DNA of 64,000 nucleotides from Asticcacaulis sp. GTDB taxonomy: Bacteria > Pseudomonadota > Alphaproteobacteria > Caulobacterales > Caulobacteraceae. The stretch covers positions 1,606,001-1,670,000 of the forward strand of contig JANQAC010000002.1 in assembly GCA_024707255.1 (NCBI GenBank), in the 5' to 3' direction. Shown here piece after piece: positions 60,995-64,000 of this stretch (within the stretch, counting starts at the first letter, position 1; every line of letters begins with the position of its first letter). The notes beneath the pieces are model-generated. The model had not been told where the DNA came from, did not search any database, and was given only the letters and a program-made list of their open reading frames with translations. The position numbers were made by a program, and so were the translations under genes.

Positions 60995-63544
60995 TTAAAA
61001 CTTCGCCGAGACACCAACGCGGTATGTGCGGCCATAGAATTCGTTTTCCACCAGTTGACGGGAATTGCCGATGGTGCGACGCCACACCGATTTGTTGAGG
61101 TTCTTGCCCTCGACGAACAGTTGCAGGTTCTGCGTAACCGCATAACCGATCTTCATATCGAGCTTGCCATTGGCCGCCGTATAGATATCGGTGTCGCGGC
61201 TTTCCCCAAGGGTATCGAGGTACTTAGAGCGATAGGTGTAGGCGATGCGCGCGTTCCAGCCGTATTTTTCATAGGTCAGTTCGGCGGTGCCGGTCAGGTC
61301 GGAGGTATAGATCAGCGGCACATCTTCGCTACGGCCTGGCGCGCCATCGGTGCTCGACTCCTGCGCGGTCATGTTGAACGAGGTACCGAGCCCGTCGAAA
61401 GGCGCCGGCAGGCTGTCGAACTGCATGAGGAAGTTGAATTCGACTCCGGAAACCTTGGCCGACTTCAGGTTTTGCGACTGGGTGATCTTGGCGCCGTTAT
61501 AAAGCGTGCCGTTGATCGTCTCGTTGTCAGCATCGCGCTCGGTGACAAAGATCGGATTGTCGATCGACTTGTAGAAGGCGGCGACCGAAATCATGCCCTT
61601 TTTGCCGAAATAGTGCTCGTAGCCGGCATCGAGATTGACCGAGGTCAGCGGATCAAGGTCCGGATTGCCGATTTCCAGTTCGATATCGTCATCGTCATGA
61701 TTGACGGCGACGCGCGGCGCCAGGTCGACATAGTTCGGACGGCCGATCGAGGTGGTGGCAGCGAAACGGACGAGCGAATTGTTGTTGAAGTCGTAGCGGC
61801 CGACCAGCGAGGGGAACAGGTCGGTATAGGACTTCTTGCCAAAGCTGTTGAAGGCCCCGGCCGCTTCCAGGTCCGCTTCCGTTTCGATGGCGGCGGTATC
61901 GTAGGCGATGGCCTTGTAGGTGGCATCGGTCTGCTCGACACGCAGGCCGGGGATCAGGGTCAGGTCGCCCTTGCGGATGGTGGCCTGGATATAGGCCGCC
62001 GCCACCTTTTCGCGGACATCATAGTCGCCGCCCAGTTCATCGGCGATGCTTTCGCCGACATTCAGTTCCATCAGGCCATTGGCTTCGGCGTAGTCGAGCG
62101 ACTTGAGGAAATCGACCGTAGGACCGAATTCACGGCCATAGAGGCTGCCGGCATCGTAGGATTCAAAATCGCTCAGCTTCATGTCGCTGAGATCATAGTA
62201 GCGGTAATCGACGGCGCTGCGCTTGTGACGCTCTGAATACTTCGCGCCCATCTTGAAGGTGGTGTCGCCACCGAAAGCCGAGGTCGGCAGGGTGTAGTCG
62301 GCCGATGCCTGGGTCAGGGTCTCGCGGGCGTGGTCGGCTTCCAGTTCCGCCGACTTGGCGGTGTATTTGGTGGCGTCATAGGCCACGTCGTTCGGGCTGA
62401 CCCTAAACAGCAGGTCGGACAGGTCATAGGTGCCCGATACGGCATTCTTCTTGGTCGCATAGGCGAAGTTGTAACGGGGATCGTCGTCCTTGATGGCCGT
62501 CGAACTGGTGGCATCGACCTTCAGCTTGCCGGCACCGACCGTGAATTCACCGCCCAGATTGACCGTGGCGATATGTTCGTCTTCAAAACGATACTTGGCG
62601 TTCCGGTTGGCGGCCTTGCCGGCGGCGAACGTGCCGTCGTCATTGAGCGCGTCTTCCAGATTGACGCGGAATTCCTGGCGCTGCTCCATGTCGGTGAAGT
62701 GCGAGAACAGGGTGCGGGCATAGAGATGCACGTCATCGTTCGGCTTGTAGTCGAAATTCAGCGCCGCGCCCTGGCGGTTGCGGATGACGTAATAGTCGCG
62801 CAGGCGCCAGTCATCCGGCTTGCCGTCTACCCAGTTGTCGGAGCCCTGGAAATTATCCGAAGCCTGCGGACGGCGCGAGGCATTCAGCGCGGCCACGATG
62901 CCGAATGCATTGTTCGGACCGAAGCGCGTGCCGGCTGAGATATCAGTGTCGTAGGAGGTCTTGTCGTTCAGTTCGATGTAGCCGGCCGAATAGCGGGCGC
63001 TGAGGAACGGTTTCTTGCGATCGAAAGCCGAAAGGGTCTGGATATTCACCGCGCCGGCAATGGCGCTGGCGTCGTATTCGGCGGTCTGGCTCTTGATGAC
63101 TTCGACCGATCCGATCAGGCCGGTCGGGATGGTGTCCAGCTTCACCGAACGCGTATCGGATTCGGGGGCGGCGGCGTCCTGGCCGTTGACACGAACGGCG
63201 GCGAGCGACGGATCGAGCCCCCGGATGACGACATACCGGCCCTCGCCCTGATCATCGACCACCGCGACGCCCGGCATACGCGCCACCACTTCACCGACAT
63301 TCTGGTCCGGCAGCTTGCCGGCGTCATTGGCGGTGACCACTTCCTTGGTAACCGAAGCAAATTTTTTCTGCTCCATCGACTGGCGCTCGGCGGCGCGCGT
63401 GCCGAAGACGACAACCTCGATCGGCGCGTCAGCCGCCGCGGCGGCCGTGGTTATGGCTTCCTGCGCCTGTGTCTGACCGGCGGACAGAGTGAATGCGAGA
63501 GGCGCCACGGCGGCGCCGGCAAGCAAATATTTCATTTTCGACAT
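60995..63544 (-). CDS. TonB-dependent receptor, possibly for phytate
   Basis: An 849-residue outer-membrane receptor. The signal peptide runs to about SAGQTQAQ. A plug domain follows with GKLPDQNVGEVVARMPGVAVVDDQGEGRYVVIRGLD and SVEVIKSQTAEYDASAIAGAVNIQT, then a 22-stranded barrel ending in YRVGVSAKF with the C-terminal Phe. It is the type common in Caulobacterales for sugar or oligosaccharide uptake. The start is ATG 63544; a second ATG lies at 63535. It is divergent from the phytase gene with an 86-base AT-rich gap, so phytate or its breakdown products is the best substrate guess. Confidence 0.9.
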   Translation of the reverse strand: MSKMKYLLAGAAVAPLAFTLSAGQTQAQEAITTAAAAADAPIEVVVFGTRAAERQSMEQKKFASVTKEVVTANDAGKLPDQNVGEVVARMPGVAVVDDQGEGRYVVIRGLDPSLAAVRVNGQDAAAPESDTRSVKLDTIPTGLIGSVEVIKSQTAEYDASAIAGAVNIQTLSAFDRKKPFLSARYSAGYIELNDKTSYDTDISAGTRFGPNNAFGIVAALNASRRPQASDNFQGSDNWVDGKPDDWRLRDYYVIRNRQGAALNFDYKPNDDVHLYARTLFSHFTDMEQRQEFRVNLEDALNDDGTFAAGKAANRNAKYRFEDEHIATVNLGGEFTVGAGKLKVDATSSTAIKDDDPRYNFAYATKKNAVSGTYDLSDLLFRVSPNDVAYDATKYTAKSAELEADHARETLTQASADYTLPTSAFGGDTTFKMGAKYSERHKRSAVDYRYYDLSDMKLSDFESYDAGSLYGREFGPTVDFLKSLDYAEANGLMELNVGESIADELGGDYDVREKVAAAYIQATIRKGDLTLIPGLRVEQTDATYKAIAYDTAAIETEADLEAAGAFNSFGKKSYTDLFPSLVGRYDFNNNSLVRFAATTSIGRPNYVDLAPRVAVNHDDDDIELEIGNPDLDPLTSVNLDAGYEHYFGKKGMISVAAFYKSIDNPIFVTERDADNETINGTLYNGAKITQSQNLKSAKVSGVEFNFLMQFDSLPAPFDGLGTSFNMTAQESSTDGAPGRSEDVPLIYTSDLTGTAELTYEKYGWNARIAYTYRSKYLDTLGESRDTDIYTAANGKLDMKIGYAVTQNLQLFVEGKNLNKSVWRRTIGNSRQLVENEFYGRTYRVGVSAKF

Positions 63545-63630
63545 TAACAGCCCCACAATTTAAAAAATTTACAGTTTAATTTATGCAAATTTTGGTATTA
63601 CACGGATGTGATCGCTATTAAGGACAGCAG
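63545..63630. promoter_or_regulatory. AT-rich divergent promoter region
   Basis: The 86 bases between the receptor and phytase starts are far richer in A and T than the surrounding genes, with AATTTAAAAAATTTA and TTTAATTTATGC stretches. Both promoters must lie here. I see no clear PHO box or CtrA site. Confidence 0.5.
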
Positions 63631-64000
63631 ATGATGAATTTCACAACATTTTATAACAGATTTATGACAACAAACTTAGCATTTATAAGTGTTGCTTGTT
63701 TATCATCATGCGCACCTATACATAAAGAACTCATCTCGGACTCTATACTTGTTTCACACGGCACCGGCACACCCGTTATGGCCGCTGCCGAGACCGAGGC
63801 AGTCGCCACAAAAGCGCTCGACAGCGCCGACGACCCGGAAATCTGGGTCGATGCGAAGGATCCCCGCCGCGCCCTGATTTACGCCACCGACAAGAAGGCC
63901 GGGCTTTACGTCTATGATCTGACCGGCAAGCAGGTACAGTTCCTGGCCGTCGGCCCCATGAACAATGTCGATCTGCGCAGCGACCTGGCCCTCACTGGCC
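63631..64000 (+). CDS. Lipoprotein beta-propeller 3-phytase (3' partial)
   Basis: AAGGA precedes two ATGs at 63631 and 63634. The N-terminus (NLAFISVACLSSC) has a lipobox-like LSSC. The mature part has ALDSADDPEIWVDAKDPRRALIYATDKKAGLYVYDLTGK and GPMNNVDLR, the first-blade motifs of beta-propeller phytases, which bind calcium and release phosphate from phytate. The gene runs off the window, so the catalytic core is mostly unseen. It is divergent from the TonB receptor gene and should act at the periplasmic face or outer membrane. Confidence 0.85.
   Translation, partial: MMNFTTFYNRFMTTNLAFISVACLSSCAPIHKELISDSILVSHGTGTPVMAAAETEAVATKALDSADDPEIWVDAKDPRRALIYATDKKAGLYVYDLTGKQVQFLAVGPMNNVDLRSDLALTG

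Noticed and set aside
60887..62236. Open frame of 449 codons on the plus strand opposite the TonB receptor
   Set aside because: It mirrors the conserved receptor and has no signal or domain of its own.
1..64000. CRISPR arrays, prophage or insertion sequences
   Set aside because: No regularly spaced direct repeats, transposase, integrase or phage structural motif was found in either strand.

Overview
This window looks like chromosomal DNA of an alphaproteobacterium of the Caulobacterales, most like Asticcacaulis or Caulobacter. The reasons are a TacA-like sigma-54 response regulator whose phospho-acceptor is Asp54, a three-polypeptide proton-translocating transhydrogenase, COQ9 divergent from rpsU, an aa3-oxidase subunit IV-like peptide, GPH sugar transporters with many carbohydrate enzymes, and a large TonB-dependent receptor. 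The genus is inferred from gene content. No phage, insertion sequence, CRISPR array, rRNA or replication origin was seen. One tRNA (Val, CAC) is present.

Layout. 1-7373 is a sugar locus: a GH99-like hydrolase, a GPH symporter, a GH94-type phosphorylase, a secreted beta-propeller lactonase and a second GPH symporter. 7357-10819 holds tacA and an M3 oligopeptidase with a duplicated tail. 10999-15234 holds a small oxidase subunit, a DUF4287 protein and the pnt operon, which contains an extra NTF2-like gene. 15370-20270 holds an exported protein, a membrane protein, yciA, rpsU, COQ9 and a Met/His-rich metal-handling pair. 20328-26946 is housekeeping: purEK, a diguanylate cyclase, two tiny lipoproteins, dGTPase, erpA and exonuclease III. 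27001-33686 is a run of membrane and poorly known genes ending in a MATE exporter. 33784-40842 holds class II DAHP synthase, the glmU-rpiA-gor-O-antigen ligase-like operon and phosphoglycolate phosphatase. 40906-46520 holds tRNA-Val, a GH43 enzyme, an unusual DHp-receiver protein, a Kef-type antiporter and a GH1 beta-glucosidase. 46608-51035 holds an N-formylglutamate amidohydrolase, folD, a flavoprotein reductase and scoAB. 51185-54794 is an Mla-type lipid transport operon. 55199-60900 holds a thioesterase, a nucleoside transporter, a two-component pair and a flavoprotein. 60995-64000 holds a TonB receptor divergent from a lipoprotein beta-propeller phytase that runs off the window.

The main biological themes are scavenging of plant or microbial glycans (GH99, GH94, GH43, GH1, GPH transporters) and probably of phytate, NADPH and redox supply (pnt, gor, folD), and envelope maintenance (mla, glmU, O-antigen ligase-like protein).

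Important caution: eight otherwise intact conserved genes each carry one single-base frameshift, at approximately 1868, 14431, 15447, 19623, 25526, 34955, 40356 and 55358. All are explained by one base too many or too few in a run of identical bases, usually C/G. They include erpA, pntB and DAHP synthase. I read them as probable sequencing errors and annotate each gene across its frameshift.
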